From assembly GCA_903904735.1 (NCBI GenBank), contig CAIVDM010000116.1, positions 1 through 61,017 of the forward strand: a stretch of DNA of 61,017 nucleotides, given 5' to 3'. Both the position numbers and the translations under genes were made by a program. The notes beneath the pieces were generated by a model. That model had not been told where the DNA came from, searched no databases, and saw only the letters and a list, made by a program, of their open reading frames with translations. This stretch comes from an uncultured delta proteobacterium. Its GTDB lineage: Bacteria; Bdellovibrionota_C; UBA2361; OMII01. Below, in pieces: positions 33,581 to 45,637 of this stretch (positions are counted from its first letter, which is position 1; the number at the start of each line of letters is the position of its first letter).

Positions 33581-34792
33581 CTATTCAACCAACATGATAA
33601 GCCCTTTCAGATATTCACCCTCTGGGTGGAATACACTGGTAGGGTGACACGGAGCCTGATGGAGACTGTCGACTATTCTGACAAACCGCCCCGCCTGGGC
33701 AGCCGCGCGCATAACAGAGTCTCGAAACATCTCGCGAGACACTAGCTGAGAGCACGAGAACGAGACAAGCGTTCCTCCCGGCTTAATCTTCTTGAGCGCG
33801 AGCGCGTTGATAGTCTCATACCCTCGTAATCCACGTTGAATCGCGCGCTGATGCTTGGCGAAAGCGGGTGGATCAAGCACAATAAGATCGAAGGTGTCGG
33901 GAATTTGTGTGAGATAGCTAAAGCAATCCGCCACCTCTGAGTGGTGATCAACCGCCGCGAAGTTCGTCACCACGTTCTGACGGCACAAATCTATCGCCGA
34001 CTTCGACGCGTCCACCGAAACGACCGACTCCGCTCCCCCCGCGAAAGCATATACCGAGAACGCGCCGGTATAGCAGAAGGCGTTCAACACATGCTTGCCG
34101 CGTGAATAATCGCGCACCTTCATACGATTAATGCGCTGATCCAAGAAGAAGCCCGTCTTCTGGCCGCTAGTCACATCAGCCATGAAGCGCAGTCCGTTCT
34201 CTGAAAAAGCGACTACACGACTAGGTTCTGGAATATCCAACTCAGAACGCTTTCCCTCGCCCGCGCCATCCTCATCCGCTTGATCAATCTGCGCTTCAAC
34301 ACGCCGAAAAATCGCGTCTTTTATCCCAAGAACCTCCGACGCCTTGATGCAGCTGGCTATTTCCTCGCGTAAACGCCACATTCCGGCCGAATGACATTGA
34401 ATAACCGCCACATCGGAATACAAATCAACTACCAAACCAGGCAGCCCATCGCCCTCAGCGTGCACAAGACGATATCCCGTGGTCTCTGTTCGACCCAGTA
34501 AACCAAGCGTGGCTCGAGCCCTAACTGCCGCTTGCAGTCTCTCACGGATTATCGCGCTCTCCTCCTGGACGGGTCCAAACGCGAGCATACGCACCGCGAT
34601 GCCCTTTGTTCCCCAGTGCCCACATCCGAGCACCGAACCGTCCTTGGCGCGAACCTCGACGAAGCATCCACGTTGGAGAGTTCCCTGTCGATCGGCGACC
34701 GCCCCCGAGAACACCCATGGATGCCGACGACGCACGGAAACGTCCCTGCCTTGCTTGAGAATAACGATCGGATAAGGGAATTTAGAGCTCAT
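33581..34792 (-). CDS. rlmI: RlmI-like class I rRNA cytosine methyltransferase
   Basis: 403 aa. N-terminal PUA-like domain (KQGRDVSVRRRHPWVFSGAV), a middle domain, then a Rossmann methyltransferase with motif I LNAFCYTGAFSVYAFAGGA, acidic loop SVDAS, and motif IV DLIVLDPPAFAKHQR. Length and order match E. coli RlmI, which makes m5C in 23S rRNA; the exact target here is inferred. The tail FHPEGEYLKGL is typical. Monocistronic. Confidence 0.9.
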   Translation of the reverse strand: MSSKFPYPIVILKQGRDVSVRRRHPWVFSGAVADRQGTLQRGCFVEVRAKDGSVLGCGHWGTKGIAVRMLAFGPVQEESAIIRERLQAAVRARATLGLLGRTETTGYRLVHAEGDGLPGLVVDLYSDVAVIQCHSAGMWRLREEIASCIKASEVLGIKDAIFRRVEAQIDQADEDGAGEGKRSELDIPEPSRVVAFSENGLRFMADVTSGQKTGFFLDQRINRMKVRDYSRGKHVLNAFCYTGAFSVYAFAGGAESVVSVDASKSAIDLCRQNVVTNFAAVDHHSEVADCFSYLTQIPDTFDLIVLDPPAFAKHQRAIQRGLRGYETINALALKKIKPGGTLVSFSCSQLVSREMFRDSVMRAAAQAGRFVRIVDSLHQAPCHPTSVFHPEGEYLKGLIMLVE

Positions 34793-34879
34793 AGGAGGAT
34801 CAGCACCAACCGCCTGATGCTATCCCCTCACTAAGTCTGAGTAAATGGCTATTCGAATGGGATAAGGAAGCTATGCCTC

Positions 34880-35506
34880 TCAGCGACCGCGCATTGATCG
34901 GCGATAATAGGGTCGTCCACCAACCGTCAGGTCACTCTCAATATCTTTAACCCCTTGTTGCATCAACGTGGTGGCGAGAACGGCATCAACATCTCGATGC
35001 GAGCGGAGATCCCCCGAAAGATGAACGACTCCCTCTCGAACCTCCACCTGGAGAGCTTGGGCATGTGCGGGGAATTCGCGCTCCAAGCCAGCCCGAACCT
35101 CATGGGCGATCTGATCGTCACCGAGTGCCGGGCGGAGCCGCATTTCATCGACCACGGGCTTGGACGTCATCGAGCGCGCCACCTCGAGTATCTCTCTGCG
35201 TGTCGGCTCTATATCAACCTGCCCTCGCAGGATCACGACCTCCGGATAATTATGCACCGTGACTTCATACGAAGCGTCTTTGACCTGCTCCTCAATCGCT
35301 CGGCCGATGGAGCGTGCGTCGGGAGTTAGCCCCTGCTGATCCTGCTTCCACCTTCGCTCGCGCGGCTCGCCTGCCACCCCGGGATCCCCCTTCGCGACCG
35401 CCACCAAGCACACGACATCAAGCACCACTACGACAGCAAGTGATAAAGTTCTTCGACTTAGCCATGTTAACGAACTCTTCCGCCCCTTTCCGCCTGCTCC
35501 AACCAT
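34880..35506 (-). CDS. Exported double BON-domain protein
   Basis: 208 aa. Signal/anchor about 17-38 (SLAVVVVLDVVCLVAVA). Two BON domains: about 62-130 (RAIEEQVKDASYEVTVHNYPEVVILRGQVDIEPTRREI) and 132-200 (DQIAHEVRAGLEREFPAHAQALQVEVREGVVHLSGDL). BON proteins act at the envelope or outer membrane and bind phospholipid; E. coli OsmY/DolP are examples. Precise role here unknown. Confidence 0.85.
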   Translation of the reverse strand: MVGAGGKGRKSSLTWLSRRTLSLAVVVVLDVVCLVAVAKGDPGVAGEPRERRWKQDQQGLTPDARSIGRAIEEQVKDASYEVTVHNYPEVVILRGQVDIEPTRREILEVARSMTSKPVVDEMRLRPALGDDQIAHEVRAGLEREFPAHAQALQVEVREGVVHLSGDLRSHRDVDAVLATTLMQQGVKDIESDLTVGGRPYYRRSMRGR

Positions 35507-38458
<2,952 letters not shown>

Positions 38459-38475
38459 CGAGGTGGAGCAGACAA

Positions 38476-39126
38476 GTGCCTCTCATTTTGACCCGCAAAC
38501 AAAGTATGTGGTTGGGCCTCGGGCTGCTTGGAGCGTTTTTCTTCGCCAGTAGCTTAATCATTTACGAGCGCAATCAAAGTCGTATTCCATCGAGCTCTCA
38601 AGGACTCTCAAAGGAGGCCATAGAGGGCATACAGCCTAAGACTACTCCCCTTTCCGATCTCGCCGGAACACCAACAACGGGCGGCGTCGGATTCGTGCTC
38701 AATCAGTTCCATCGCAGCTTGGTTCGCGACGGTAAAATTGTGTGGGAGGTCTATGGGAAACGAGGCTCGTATGACGCCCCCAACAATATCGTGCGCGTTG
38801 AGGAACCCGATCTCACCGTCAACCAGAAAAACGGTGATACCATAAAACTCACCGCCGGCCGCGCGGATCTCTCCCTGGTGGGCGCTGAGCTTTCCACAGC
38901 GGATCTCTTCGATCGAATCATCGTCGTGCACAAAGGCGAAACCACGATCAAAGCTGAGCGCGCGACCTACAACAAGGCGTCCGGTCAAATCGATATTCCC
39001 GTACCCGTTGAGGTCGACGGCCCGATGTTCAATCTAAAGGGTAACAAGTTAACCGCGTTGACAGAACCGCAAGAGATAACGATCTCTGGCGGAGTTCACA
39101 GCGTCATCAAACCCCGCGTGAGGTAG
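38476..39126 (+). CDS. lptC: LPS export protein LptC
   Basis: 216 aa. An N-terminal transmembrane anchor (MWLGLGLLGAFFFASSLIIY) precedes a periplasmic beta-jellyroll OstA-like domain (GFVLNQFHRSLVRDGKIVWEVYGKRGSYD ... GETTIKAERATYNKASGQIDIP). LptC bridges LptBFG and LptA in LPS transport. GTG at 38476 is chosen because GAGGTGGAG lies 7 nt upstream; the frame extends further back into kdsA. lptA follows after 5 bp. Confidence 0.85.
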   Translation: MPLILTRKQSMWLGLGLLGAFFFASSLIIYERNQSRIPSSSQGLSKEAIEGIQPKTTPLSDLAGTPTTGGVGFVLNQFHRSLVRDGKIVWEVYGKRGSYDAPNNIVRVEEPDLTVNQKNGDTIKLTAGRADLSLVGAELSTADLFDRIIVVHKGETTIKAERATYNKASGQIDIPVPVEVDGPMFNLKGNKLTALTEPQEITISGGVHSVIKPRVR

Positions 39127-39131
39127 CGTTC

Positions 39132-39860
39132 ATGAAAGCTTTTTTTTCCTATACTATCCCCACTGCCCTAGCGGCGCTTCTATGGTGCGGCGTCTCTTGC
39201 GTAGCGCAAAACAGTGACAGCTCCGCCTCATCCCTAAGTTCTCTCAACTCAAAGGGACTCCTCGGCGATTCCGCCGAAACTAAGGATTTCGGCAAACTAC
39301 CCACTAACATCACCTCTGATACACTCACGCTGAACGCGAAGACCCGGATATTCACTTATAAAGGAAACGTCACGGTCACGCAGGGTGACATGACCCTCGT
39401 CTCAAAAGTTGTTGAGGGCAGCTACAGCGAAAAGAACGAGATCCAAAAGATAGTAGCTCGAGGGGATGTGATCATCACCAAAGCCGAGATTAAGGCCACC
39501 TCACAACTCGCCACCTACGACGCCGTAGCGGGGATCATTACCCTGACGGAGAACCCTCAGCTACAACAGGGCGAGAGTGTTCTTATCGCTGACCGAATTA
39601 AGGTGTACGTGCGGGAGAACCGTAGTCAGGCGGAAGGTAACGTACGCGTGACTTTTGTGAAGAAAGATATGCCAAACGCGGCCCCGGCAGCATCTCCGAC
39701 TCCAAAGAGTGAGACTGAGGCGAACGTTGCGGCGACTCCTACGCCGGCGGTGACACCTACTCCCGCGCCGAAACAAACGGCGAAGAGCGATCAGAAAACG
39801 AAATCGAAGGCCACACCATCGAAGAAGACGGCGAAGAAAACGACGACAAAGAAGAAATAA
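39132..39860 (+). CDS. lptA: LPS-transport periplasmic protein LptA
   Basis: 242 aa. Signal peptide about 1-25. OstA/LptA domain about 50-180 (SDTLTLNAKTRIFTYKGNVTVTQGDMTLVSKVVEG, ATYDAVAGIITLTENPQLQQGES). LptA oligomers carry LPS across the periplasm. The C-terminal 60 residues are Pro/Ala then strongly Lys-rich (ATPSKKTAKKTTTKKK), absent from E. coli LptA, and could contact acidic LPS or peptidoglycan (inference). Last gene of the operon; lptB is not adjacent. Confidence 0.85.
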   Translation: MKAFFSYTIPTALAALLWCGVSCVAQNSDSSASSLSSLNSKGLLGDSAETKDFGKLPTNITSDTLTLNAKTRIFTYKGNVTVTQGDMTLVSKVVEGSYSEKNEIQKIVARGDVIITKAEIKATSQLATYDAVAGIITLTENPQLQQGESVLIADRIKVYVRENRSQAEGNVRVTFVKKDMPNAAPAASPTPKSETEANVAATPTPAVTPTPAPKQTAKSDQKTKSKATPSKKTAKKTTTKKK

Positions 39861-39921
39861 CGTACTATCGGGGGATCTCTAGCGTTCCGCCCATCACATC
39901 GGGACATTTTTGACAGGTCGC

Positions 39922-39980
39922 GGTCGGTGAGGACACCGACCCTCCTCATCACACCGGGAGGGCGGGCCGCGCCCGCCGCG
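39922..39980. repeat. Tandem GC-rich hairpins, family A fragment
   Basis: Two stems: GGTCGGTG/CACCGACC (39922-39941) and GGCGGGC/GCCCGCC (39961-39977). The latter, with its CGGGAGGGCGGG lead and GCCGCG end, is the first hairpin of family A without the conserved core. It sits between the convergent lptA and fabH genes and may act as a two-way transcription end. Confidence 0.5.
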
Positions 39981-40005
39981 TCGCGGATCAGCTATACCAG
40001 ACGCC

Positions 40006-41016
40006 TTACCACCGAATGAGATTACCACCCCAGGTAAACCCTGCGCCGAACGCTAAGGTCATAACGAGAGCTCCTTCACGGAGCTTCCCCTGCTCCACCG
40101 CCTCTGACATACAGATCGGGATCGTCGCCGCGGTCGTGTTGCCATATCTCTGGATATTATTGAACACGCGCTCCTGCGGGATTCCAAGCTGCTCTCGCAC
40201 CATCTCGTTGATACGCAAGTTCGCCTGGTGCGGAAGTATCAGATCGATCTGCTCAGATTTCAGACCATTTCTCGCGAGAAGTGTTGTCGCTGTCTCGATC
40301 AGCCTCGTCACCGCGTTCTTAAAAACGACCTTGCCCTCCATCTGGGGATGCACGAGCCCACTCTCCACATCAGTGGTTCGTATAAACCCAGGGGTCGCCG
40401 TTCCCGGGGTCTTCATGCACAACACATCAGCCCCGCTGCCGTCACTTCCCAGATAAGAATCGAGGATACCACGCGAGGTCGCCGCCGACTCAGGCACCGC
40501 CTCAATACAGAGAGCCCCCGCCCCATCACCAAAAAGCACCGCCATATCACGACCACGCGTGGTGAGATCAAGTACCGGTGATTGCACCTCAGCGCAGACT
40601 AGGAGGATCCTCTTTGCCTGCCTGCTTTTCACGTAGCCATCCGCGCAGGAGAGACCATAGACGAGACCACTGCACTGGGCGCGAATATCGAGGGCTGGGA
40701 TAGTCTTGCAGCCTAAGCGTTGCTGAATCATGACCCCGATGCCCGGGAAGTAGTAATCGGGAGAGAGGGTCGCCGCTATAATGAGGTCAACCTGGTCCGC
40801 GCACCATCCCGCGCTCGCGAGCGCCCGTTGGGACGCCTCAACGGCGAGACTCGTCGTGGTGACAGACTCGTCGTCCACGAAGCGTCGCTCCTTAATGCCC
40901 GTGCGCTCCGTAATCCAAGCGTCACTTGTGTCCATGAGCGTTGAGAGATCGTCATTTGTCACTTTACGACTCGGCACGAAGTGCGCGACTGAGCGGATCA
41001 CTGATTGAAACGTCAT
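40006..41016 (-). CDS. fabH: 3-oxoacyl-ACP synthase III
   Basis: 336 aa. Starts fatty acid synthesis by condensing an acyl-CoA with malonyl-ACP. Catalytic triad: Cys in DIRAQCSGLVYGL, His in LPHQANLRI, Asn in RYGNTTAATIP; GFGAGFTWGG-like C-terminus (AFGAGFTWGGNLI). The ATG at 41016 has GGAGA 5 nt upstream. It is alone here, not in the usual plsX-fabH-fabD cluster, so a specialised KAS III (branched-chain or polyketide starter) is possible. Confidence 0.9.
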   Translation of the reverse strand: MTFQSVIRSVAHFVPSRKVTNDDLSTLMDTSDAWITERTGIKERRFVDDESVTTTSLAVEASQRALASAGWCADQVDLIIAATLSPDYYFPGIGVMIQQRLGCKTIPALDIRAQCSGLVYGLSCADGYVKSRQAKRILLVCAEVQSPVLDLTTRGRDMAVLFGDGAGALCIEAVPESAATSRGILDSYLGSDGSGADVLCMKTPGTATPGFIRTTDVESGLVHPQMEGKVVFKNAVTRLIETATTLLARNGLKSEQIDLILPHQANLRINEMVREQLGIPQERVFNNIQRYGNTTAATIPICMSEAVEQGKLREGALVMTLAFGAGFTWGGNLIRW

Positions 41017-41106
41017 ATGTATCTCCACGTACCGAGGACTTACCTATGAGGTAGGTTACTATCGGGATAGCGATTCAGCAAATTCGGTCTGCTAGGAATA
41101 GCCACG

Positions 41107-41163
41107 CCGGACCGCGGAGCTTCTAGCTCCGCTAAAAGGTTACGAGCGGAGCTAGAAGCTCCG
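41107..41163. repeat. Short-loop palindrome, family B, copy 4
   Basis: Same arms as the other family-B copies (starting GGACCGCGGAGC) with a loop of only about 11 bp; the last GTCC of the right arm is replaced by C-rich sequence. Lies between the divergent fabH and Nudix genes. Confidence 0.8.
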
Positions 41164-41306
41164 CGCCCCCCCTCGACACAGCGTCCCAGGTGTCAGATTA
41201 CCCATTATTTCAGCGCGGAAATCAGCCACTCTATCTCTGTACAGGCGCCCGCACACGGGAGATATTCAGAGAGAACCGTTCGAAAGATACCAGCAAACGG
41301 AGCCCA

Positions 41307-41744
41307 ATGAGTCCAGATCGATTAACGAAGTTCAGAGTGGCCGTTTACGGTGTCCTCGTCAAAGATGACAAGGTGCTCCTAACCGACACCCGCGTTCCCT
41401 CGGGCATTATTACGAACTTCCCGGGCGGCGGGCTCGAGCTGGGGGAAGCTCCCGTTGAGGCGGTCGAGCGAGAGTTTAGAGAGGAGACCACTATTACAGT
41501 CTCAGTTGAGGATCTACTCTTCTGCACACAACAATTCCAGCAGAACCCTGAGTATCCGCATGAGCAGCTAATTCATATGTACTACCGAGTGCGCCACATC
41601 AGCGGCGAAATTCTCAAGAGTGGAAACGATGACGACGTGGCCGCTGTTACGTGGGTAGCCCATGGAGATCTCTCTTCAAAACGAGTCTTGGCGGTTGACC
41701 TGGAGTTTGTCGAGCATCCGTCGTTTCGTAGCCTCTTTTCGTGA
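41307..41744 (+). CDS. NUDIX hydrolase
   Basis: 145 aa. Nudix box GGGLELGEAPVEAVEREFREET fits GX5EX7REUXEEXGU apart from its last position. Preceding strand VAVYGVLVKDDKVLLTDTR. It hydrolyses a nucleoside diphosphate linked to X; the substrate is unknown. ATG at 41307 has GGAG close upstream; a longer frame to 41190 is less likely. The next gene begins 22 bp later. Confidence 0.88.
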   Translation: MSPDRLTKFRVAVYGVLVKDDKVLLTDTRVPSGIITNFPGGGLELGEAPVEAVEREFREETTITVSVEDLLFCTQQFQQNPEYPHEQLIHMYYRVRHISGEILKSGNDDDVAAVTWVAHGDLSSKRVLAVDLEFVEHPSFRSLFS

Positions 41745-41766
41745 TACGCAGATCACTATATTCCCC

Positions 41767-42063
41767 ATGAACTTTAAGACCTTCATCAAATCTCTCACTA
41801 ACGAACATCCTCCCAAGGGCCTCTCCCCCGCCCTTATGGCGCTCTGGCATGACAAACAGGAAGCGTGGGAGCGCGCCCACGAGATAGTGCAGGATGAATC
41901 TGGCGGGGTATGCGCCGCCATCCACGCCTACCTACACCGAAAAGAGGGAGATACCTGGAACGCGGATTATTGGTATCGCAAAGCAAAGCGCCCCTCGTTC
42001 ACCGGAACACTTCATGAGGAGTGGGCGTCGTTAGTGAGGAGTCAGTGCTCGCTGGAACAATAA
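41767..42063 (+). CDS. Conserved hypothetical protein, about 98 aa
   Basis: Mostly helical, with motif ALMALWHDKQEAWERAHEIVQDE, then GGVCAAIHAYLHRKEGDTWNADYWYRKAKRP. This pattern is known to me from small uncharacterised bacterial proteins. Probably cytosolic. Cotranscribed with the Nudix gene. No catalytic assignment. It is convergent with queC, 2 bp apart. Confidence 0.75.
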   Translation: MNFKTFIKSLTNEHPPKGLSPALMALWHDKQEAWERAHEIVQDESGGVCAAIHAYLHRKEGDTWNADYWYRKAKRPSFTGTLHEEWASLVRSQCSLEQ

Positions 42064-42065
42064 TC

Positions 42066-42737
42066 CTAAGAGCTATACGACGTAGTATCGAAACCCTCCA
42101 GGGAGCGCTTGCGCTCCAAACACGTGCTGCAGATACCACAGTGCAGCTCACCGCCCTTGTAACAGCTCCAGCTTCGTGAGAGGTCAACCCCAAGCGAGCG
42201 AGCTCGTAAGGCGATCTCTCGCTTATCAAGGTTCGTATAGGGCGCTAGCAGCGAAACCAACCTACCGCTCCCTTCAAAGATTGCCAGATGCATCGCCTCT
42301 ACAAAGGTCGGTCTACAATCAGGGTATCCCTCGTGGTCGCTCTTATGGTTAGCCATCATAATGAACGACAAACCATTCGACTCAGCTAGTCCTGCCGCGA
42401 TTGAGAGCATAATACCGTTGCGAAAAGGGACGATGGTGCTCTTCAGGTTCTTTTTGGAGTAATCGCCCTCAGGTATAGCGCCTCCCGACATAAGAAGATT
42501 CGAGCGGAACAATTCGTTCACAAACGGTAGCGCAACCGTCTGATGCCGCATCCCTAACGAGCGGCAGTTGTCTTGAGCATACACCAACTCACGCTCGTTG
42601 TGTTTTGATCCGTAGTTAAACGAAACGCACAGAGCGATTCTATCCTTACACTCATGCAGTAGCGTTGTGCTGTCCATGCCGCCTGAGTATACGAGAACTC
42701 CACGAGAACCTTGATGAGGAAAAGTAAAAGGTGCCAT
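42066..42737 (-). CDS. queC: 7-cyano-7-deazaguanine synthase
   Basis: 223 aa. Makes preQ0 from 7-carboxy-7-deazaguanine in queuosine synthesis. PP-loop YSGGMDSTTLL, NYGSKHNERE, VPFRNGIMLS, YPDCRPTFVEAM and zinc cysteines CYKGGELHCGICSTC are all present. No queD, queE or queF is adjacent, so the pathway is split. Confidence 0.95.
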   Translation of the reverse strand: MAPFTFPHQGSRGVLVYSGGMDSTTLLHECKDRIALCVSFNYGSKHNERELVYAQDNCRSLGMRHQTVALPFVNELFRSNLLMSGGAIPEGDYSKKNLKSTIVPFRNGIMLSIAAGLAESNGLSFIMMANHKSDHEGYPDCRPTFVEAMHLAIFEGSGRLVSLLAPYTNLDKREIALRARSLGVDLSRSWSCYKGGELHCGICSTCLERKRSLEGFDTTSYSS

Positions 42738-42899
42738 GCGAATACTTTGGCATGATGACTACAAAAAAGCTACGTGACGCGCCGCAAGATACGGGGCCGA
42801 CAACACCTGTTCCACGTTTATGCTACGACGATTCTTAGTATGAGACCCGGCAACAATGAGCTTCGTGAGAATCAAGCACGCGCTAGTCTTCTCAGAGAG

Positions 42900-43712
42900 C
42901 TACTCCCGCCGCAGCTCCACCTTCATCACTATCCGGCTTAGCCAAAGAAGTACCGCGCGCGGCAGAAACCGCGTGCCGTGCACAAGAAGCTTATTGAGCG
43001 CACCATCTACTACGATCGCTTTTCGACCAAGCGCGGAGATGGCGGTTCGTACGACATCTTCAGGCGAGCGATACGGTGAGTGGTACTGCCGGTCCAGACC
43101 CGCGCCTGCTTGAAACTCGGTTCGCGTTAATCCAGGTAGCACCGTCACAACATCAACACCTGTGCCTTTACACTCGGCATAGAGCGCTTCTCCGAGATAG
43201 AGATCAAACGCCTTTGTCGCCGAGTACACGGCAAACCACGGCGCTGGCACTGTAGCCACAACACTCGACGTTATAATCATCGCCCCTCGACGACGCCGCT
43301 TCATCCCAGAGAGAAACAACGCCGCCACCTCAGCTACCGCGCGACAGTTGAGATCAACCATTCCAGTGGTACGTGAGATATCGATCGATTCCATATCGCC
43401 GAGCACACCAAAGCCAGCGTTATTAACGACGAAATCAACCTCGAGTCCGAAAGCCTCTACCTGGGAGAGAACCTCCCTCGCAGCCCCTTCACGCGCTAGA
43501 TCAATTGAGATGGGAACGATTCGAACGCCCCACCGCTTCTCAGCCTCGGCCCGCAGCTCCTCAAGTCGATCCGATCGCCTCGCGACCGCTATAACTGTTG
43601 TAAATCCACTCTGACAAAGTTCACGACAGAAGCTCGCCCCGATGCCTGAGCTCGCTCCCGTGACGAGAGCTGTAGAACCATAACGTTTGGCGAGTGAGGA
43701 TTGGGATCGCAA
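42900..43712 (-). CDS. Short-chain dehydrogenase/reductase
   Basis: 270 aa. Classical SDR: cofactor loop TGASSGIGASF, NNAGFG, active Ser in ITSSVVATVP, and YSATKAF (YxxxK). The Arg after the second strand (AVARRSDRLEEL) suggests NADP(H). The C-terminal hydrophobic helix (RAVLLWLSRIVMKVEL) is shared with DltE/YqjQ-like members that act on lipids. The substrate is unknown. Third gene of an ssb-DUF445-SDR run. Confidence 0.9.
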   Translation of the reverse strand: MRSQSSLAKRYGSTALVTGASSGIGASFCRELCQSGFTTVIAVARRSDRLEELRAEAEKRWGVRIVPISIDLAREGAAREVLSQVEAFGLEVDFVVNNAGFGVLGDMESIDISRTTGMVDLNCRAVAEVAALFLSGMKRRRRGAMIITSSVVATVPAPWFAVYSATKAFDLYLGEALYAECKGTGVDVVTVLPGLTRTEFQAGAGLDRQYHSPYRSPEDVVRTAISALGRKAIVVDGALNKLLVHGTRFLPRAVLLWLSRIVMKVELRRE

Positions 43713-43723
43713 GGAGATCTCCG

Positions 43724-44341
43724 TTATCCGGCTAGTATGATAATCGCGTCCTGCGCGAGTCCAACGATAAACCCAAGTACGCCGCCGAGAAGCTCGATGG
43801 TTTTTAGCTCACGGGCGGAGACCTCATAGATAATCGACTCCAACTTTGAGAGATCGAATGCTTCGACCTTGGCACGCACGATCTCACTGATATCAAGCTT
43901 ATGCTCGACCTTTCCTACCACTCGCTCAACAAACTCAGGGAAACGCTCGGTCATTTGCTCCGCGAGCATGCCCTTGACCTGCTCAAGCATCGCTCCCTGC
44001 ACGAACATCCCTATCATCGGGTTTTTCGCTGCTAGTTGTTGGACGAACGCGTCAACCTGCTCGGAGAGAAAAGCGTTCGCCTCTTGCGCAGTCTCCGCGC
44101 TCTGAAGCGCTTGTTGGATATCAGCGTGAGAGAAGAGATCGCGCTCGATCATGGCGCCAAGGCTCGCCGCTATCTCTTTTTGTCTACGGGGCACCAAGCC
44201 GTGAATAGAAAACCCCAACAGCCTTTTCGGCTGATGGGGTCGAAATAGCATTAAAACGGCTATGTAGTTCGTTACATAGCCTATCAACGCGGCGACGAGC
44301 GGCGTCGCTATCAGAACCGTTAGGTTAGAATGGGATATCAT
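43724..44341 (-). CDS. DUF445-family membrane protein
   Basis: About 205 aa. N-terminal transmembrane segment with the family motif ALIGYVTNYIAVLMLFRP, a long amphipathic helical middle (ERDLFSHADIQQALQSAETAQEANAFL), and a C-terminal transmembrane helix (LLGGVLGFIVGLAQDAIIILAG). Members are uncharacterised. The start lies inside the 3' end of ssb (ATG at 44341 or 44347), so translation is coupled. Confidence 0.88.
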   Translation of the reverse strand: MISHSNLTVLIATPLVAALIGYVTNYIAVLMLFRPHQPKRLLGFSIHGLVPRRQKEIAASLGAMIERDLFSHADIQQALQSAETAQEANAFLSEQVDAFVQQLAAKNPMIGMFVQGAMLEQVKGMLAEQMTERFPEFVERVVGKVEHKLDISEIVRAKVEAFDLSKLESIIYEVSARELKTIELLGGVLGFIVGLAQDAIIILAG

Positions 44342-44819
44342 CATCATCGAACGTTACGGGCTCATCTGATACCGCTGGACGACGAGATCCGCCGTTAGCC
44401 GCCTTCGGCAACGCGTCAGCGGTTGGAATACCAGCCAATACATTGTCGTTAGCCGCGTCTGATCCGAAATCAGAGTCAGCGCCCTCACCACGTCCACCGC
44501 CTACGAACTGCACGTTATCGGCGAGAACCTCGGTGGTGTACCGATCCTTACCCTCTTTATCCTGCCACTTATTGGTGCGGATACGACCCTCGATAAACAC
44601 CTGGCGCCCCTTCTTGAGGAAGCGCTGGCAGTTCTCAGCGGTCTTACCGAAAACTACGATGTTGTGCCACTCTGTGTGGTCTACCCACTGGCCGCTCTGA
44701 TCCTTCTTTCGCTCACCAGTGGCGAGAGAAAACCGGCATACGGTGAGTCCACCTGGGGTAGCGCGAACCTCGGGATCCTTTCCTAAATTTCCCAGTAGAA
44801 TTATTTTATTGATTCCCAT
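44325..44819 (-). CDS. ssb: Single-stranded DNA-binding protein
   Basis: 164 aa. OB-fold domain (1-110: INKIILLGNLGKDPEVRATPGG, WHNIVVFGKTAENCQRFLKKGRQVFIEGRIRTNKW) with a flexible middle and the acidic tip DDDDIPF that docks partners such as RecO and PriA. ATG has AGGAGG upstream. It is first in a run with DUF445 and the SDR. Confidence 0.96.
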   Translation of the reverse strand: MGINKIILLGNLGKDPEVRATPGGLTVCRFSLATGERKKDQSGQWVDHTEWHNIVVFGKTAENCQRFLKKGRQVFIEGRIRTNKWQDKEGKDRYTTEVLADNVQFVGGGRGEGADSDFGSDAANDNVLAGIPTADALPKAANGGSRRPAVSDEPVTFDDDDIPF

Positions 44820-45070
44820 AGAAAGCCTCCTAAATGAATGTGAGAGCCGGTCTCCCTTGATCCCACCTACCGAACGATTGCCATCGGGTCTGCTGGACCG
44901 TACAAGTTACCTTGCGAGTTTACCGTGCCAAGAGGTGTTCGGAAACAACACCGAAAGGTTGCTCGAAAAAGCGTTATAGCTTACTTTTTTTTGACCTCAA
45001 AGAGATGTTTGGGGTTAAACTGCGCGCCTTCGACGTTATCACTCATATTTCTCGGCAAAGTGCTTTTTCT
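44820..45070. other. Intergenic region between ssb and yceD
   Basis: Divergent promoter region. It contains AAGCGTTATAGCTTACTTTTTTTT near 44970-44990, a weak hairpin with a T-run, and no clear promoter pair. Confidence 0.3.
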
Positions 45071-45637
45071 ATGCGGATTCTAGTTACCACTATTCCTTTC
45101 TCAGGGATGAAGATCGACGCGCCAATCTCCCTTGAGGCCCTCAACAATCGACTTCAAGAAGGCTCCTACGAGGACTCGGTTATCTTCCTTGAAGCGCCTA
45201 TGGCGGACCTAACCCTAACCAGAACCCACGGCGGCGTGATGGTAAAGGGAATAATATCAGGTAGATGCAAACAAGAGTGCGGCACATGCAGCGACCCCGT
45301 GCCCCATGAGATCGTCGCTTCTATCGACTGGATCCTTCAAACGGATAGCGATCGGGCGGGGCACAATGATGAGCTGGACGATCCGGGGATCATTGTCTAT
45401 CAGGGCGAGCATGTCGATCTAGAAGACTACCTCCAAGAAGCGCTGATCCTGCAGATTTCCCCTTTTTGGCACCCTTCCCGAGATGAAGGGGAGAGGTGCT
45501 CTGTTTGCGCTAGAGACTGCTCACGGCACTCGTGGCGCATCTCGGAATCTGATGCTTCTGCTCCAGCCCGCGCCACGAAACAAGGCTCCTCGTTTGGCTC
45601 ACTTCTTCAGGGCGCTTTAACGAAAAGAAAAAAATAA
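45071..45637 (+). CDS. DUF177/YceD-family protein
   Basis: About 188 aa. Matches DUF177: SYEDSVIFLEAPMADLTLTRTHGGVMVKGIISGRCKQECGTCSDPVPHEI ... VDLEDYLQEALILQISPFWHPS, with a later cysteine set CSVCARDC. YceD is linked to 23S rRNA and ribosome biogenesis and normally sits beside rpmF. No L32 gene follows here. The start is uncertain (ATG 45071 or 45005); neither has a good ribosome site. Confidence 0.75.
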   Translation: MRILVTTIPFSGMKIDAPISLEALNNRLQEGSYEDSVIFLEAPMADLTLTRTHGGVMVKGIISGRCKQECGTCSDPVPHEIVASIDWILQTDSDRAGHNDELDDPGIIVYQGEHVDLEDYLQEALILQISPFWHPSRDEGERCSVCARDCSRHSWRISESDASAPARATKQGSSFGSLLQGALTKRKK

